The notes beneath the pieces were generated by a model that was given only the letters and a program-made list of their open reading frames with translations, ran no database searches and had not been told where the DNA came from. The translations under genes and the position numbers were made by a program. Positions 5,634 to 6,735 of a DNA stretch of 6,735 nucleotides are shown here, piece after piece. The stretch's first letter is position 1; every line of letters begins with the position of its first letter. Origin of the DNA: Candidatus Zixiibacteriota bacterium (GTDB lineage Bacteria > Zixibacteria > MSB-5A5 > JAABVY01 > JAHJOQ01); the NCBI GenBank assembly GCA_030631455.1, contig DAOVLC010000082.1, positions 1-6,735 of the forward strand, written 5' to 3'.

Positions 5634-6735
5634 CTACTGTTCTTTGCCTTTCTGGTTCCGTTCTTTTTCTCCCGGATCCACGGTCAGTTTGTGTATATCC
5701 AGTAATTCCTCAAGTTGACCGCGGTCCATGATCTTTCTCGAAACCGCAATATGCTTAATTGACTTGCCGGTGGCAAGAGACTCTTTGGCTATCTCGGCAG
5801 CTTTGGCGTAGCCGATATGTGGAGCAAGAGCAGTGACAAGCGCCGGACTGCTTTCAGCATACTGCTCGCACCTTTCCGTATCAGCGACTATCCCACTAAC
5901 GCATTTCTGTGTAAAGCTCCGCATACCGCCTGACAGGATTTCGATTTCCAGCAGCAGGTTGTATGCGACGACCGGCATCATGACATTAAGTTCAAGCTGG
6001 CCTGCCTGTGCCGAATGAAGGATAGCGGTGTCACAGCCAAGCGCATGGAAACAGACCATATCCAGCATCTCGGGCAGGACAGGGTTCACCTTGCCCGGCA
6101 TAATCGAAGAGCCCGGCTGAACGGCTGGAAGCTTGATTTCCGCCAATCCGGTCAGCGGACCGGAGCTGAGTAGCCTGAGATCGTCAGCGATTTTACGAAG
6201 GCTCGTTATCAGCACGCGAATAGCTCCCGCTACCTCGACGACCGCATCAAGATTCTGCATAGCCTCGAACATGTTTGCAGCGGACCGGAATCGGTATCCC
6301 GTAACTTCATTTATATGTTTTATCACATTCTCTCTGTAAGACGGATCGGTGTTCAAGCCCGTGCCTACCGCTGTTCCGCCTATGCAAAGATCGAGAAAAG
6401 CATCTGCGGCATGCTCAATGCACTGTCGGCCGTGTTCCATCATGGCGGCGTAACCGCCGAACTCCTGGCCAAGTCGCATAGGAACCGCATCCTGAAGATG
6501 GGTGCGGCCCGATTTGATCACTCCGTCAAACTCTCTCTCCTTCTCACGCAGCGCTTCTTCCAGACCGGTTATCGCCGGCAGCAACTGTTCCCGGATTTCA
6601 GCATAAGCGGCGAGATGAATCGCAGTGTGTATGGTATCGTTCGTTGACTGGCTCATGTTGGCGTGATCGTTCGGATGCACGCGGCTGTAATCACCGAGGC
6701 TTCCGCCAAGGATTTCCGTTGCTCGATTTGCAAGC
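5634..6735 (-). CDS. aspA: Aspartase/fumarase superfamily lyase, probably aspartate ammonia-lyase; 5' end beyond the window
   Basis: The frame is open to the right window edge and ends with TAG at 5634, giving 366 residues from [11 protein letters not shown]; by comparison with aspartases of about 470 residues roughly the first 100 are missing. The GTG near 6680 is an internal valine, not a start. Superfamily motifs are clear: [41 protein letters not shown], and the signature loop [17 protein letters not shown] (fumarases usually have SQSSND), [17 protein letters not shown] and [12 protein letters not shown] resemble aspartase, including the Bacillus type, more than class II fumarase. Aspartase converts aspartate to fumarate and ammonia. 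The end ([20 protein letters not shown]) is closer to a mix of both families, so fumarase remains possible. It ends in a charged tail ([14 protein letters not shown]). The stop lies 25 nt before the superoxide reductase start, so the two are probably co-transcribed. Confidence 0.75.
   Translation of the reverse strand, partial: LANRATEILGGSLGDYSRVHPNDHANMSQSTNDTIHTAIHLAAYAEIREQLLPAITGLEEALREKEREFDGVIKSGRTHLQDAVPMRLGQEFGGYAAMMEHGRQCIEHAADAFLDLCIGGTAVGTGLNTDPSYRENVIKHINEVTGYRFRSAANMFEAMQNLDAVVEVAGAIRVLITSLRKIADDLRLLSSGPLTGLAEIKLPAVQPGSSIMPGKVNPVLPEMLDMVCFHALGCDTAILHSAQAGQLELNVMMPVVAYNLLLEIEILSGGMRSFTQKCVSGIVADTERCEQYAESSPALVTALAPHIGYAKAAEIAKESLATGKSIKHIAVSRKIMDRGQLEELLDIHKLTVDPGEKERNQKGKEQ

Overview
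The window reads entirely on the minus strand: nine protein genes in the same direction, described here from right (upstream) to left (downstream). No tRNA, rRNA, CRISPR array, insertion sequence or integrase was seen. Every open frame on the plus strand looks like a shadow of a minus-strand gene. The proteins point to an anaerobic or microaerophilic bacterium. Two secreted proteins end in dockerin-like modules of the form DIDDVVYLI.Y.FSGGP.P, a style I associate from memory with candidate phyla of the FCB group, Zixibacteria above all. That placement is an inference and no search was run.

Right part (3412-6735) is a tight gene series. A 5'-truncated aspartase/fumarase-superfamily lyase, more like aspartase, comes first. 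After 25 nt follows a two-iron superoxide reductase (desulfoferrodoxin), then a rubrerythrin-like diiron protein without a rubredoxin domain (18 nt gap), a bacterial ferritin FtnA (25 nt), a second rubrerythrin-like diiron protein (66 nt) and a free-standing rubredoxin (66 nt). A DUF302 protein at 2920-3327 follows after 84 nt. The likely logic is anaerobic oxygen and peroxide defence combined with iron storage. Superoxide reductase turns superoxide into peroxide, the diiron proteins could reduce peroxide, rubredoxin could feed electrons to both, and ferritin holds iron away from Fenton chemistry.

Middle (2621-2919) is a 299-nt gene-free stretch. It holds a hairpin that may end the defence operon, a short dyad, and an 11-nt-period direct repeat upstream of the next gene. 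No convincing sigma-70 promoter was found in it.

Left part (1-2620) encodes two exported proteins with 77 nt between them. The first is an eight-repeat PQQ-type beta-propeller with a CARDB-like domain and two C-terminal dockerin-like modules. The second, cut by the window start, is a choice-of-anchor V/Reeler-like protein with a CxxCH motif just after its signal peptide and the same kind of dockerin-like tail. The shared tail suggests a common way of handling or anchoring at the cell surface. These two genes have no evident functional tie to the defence cluster.
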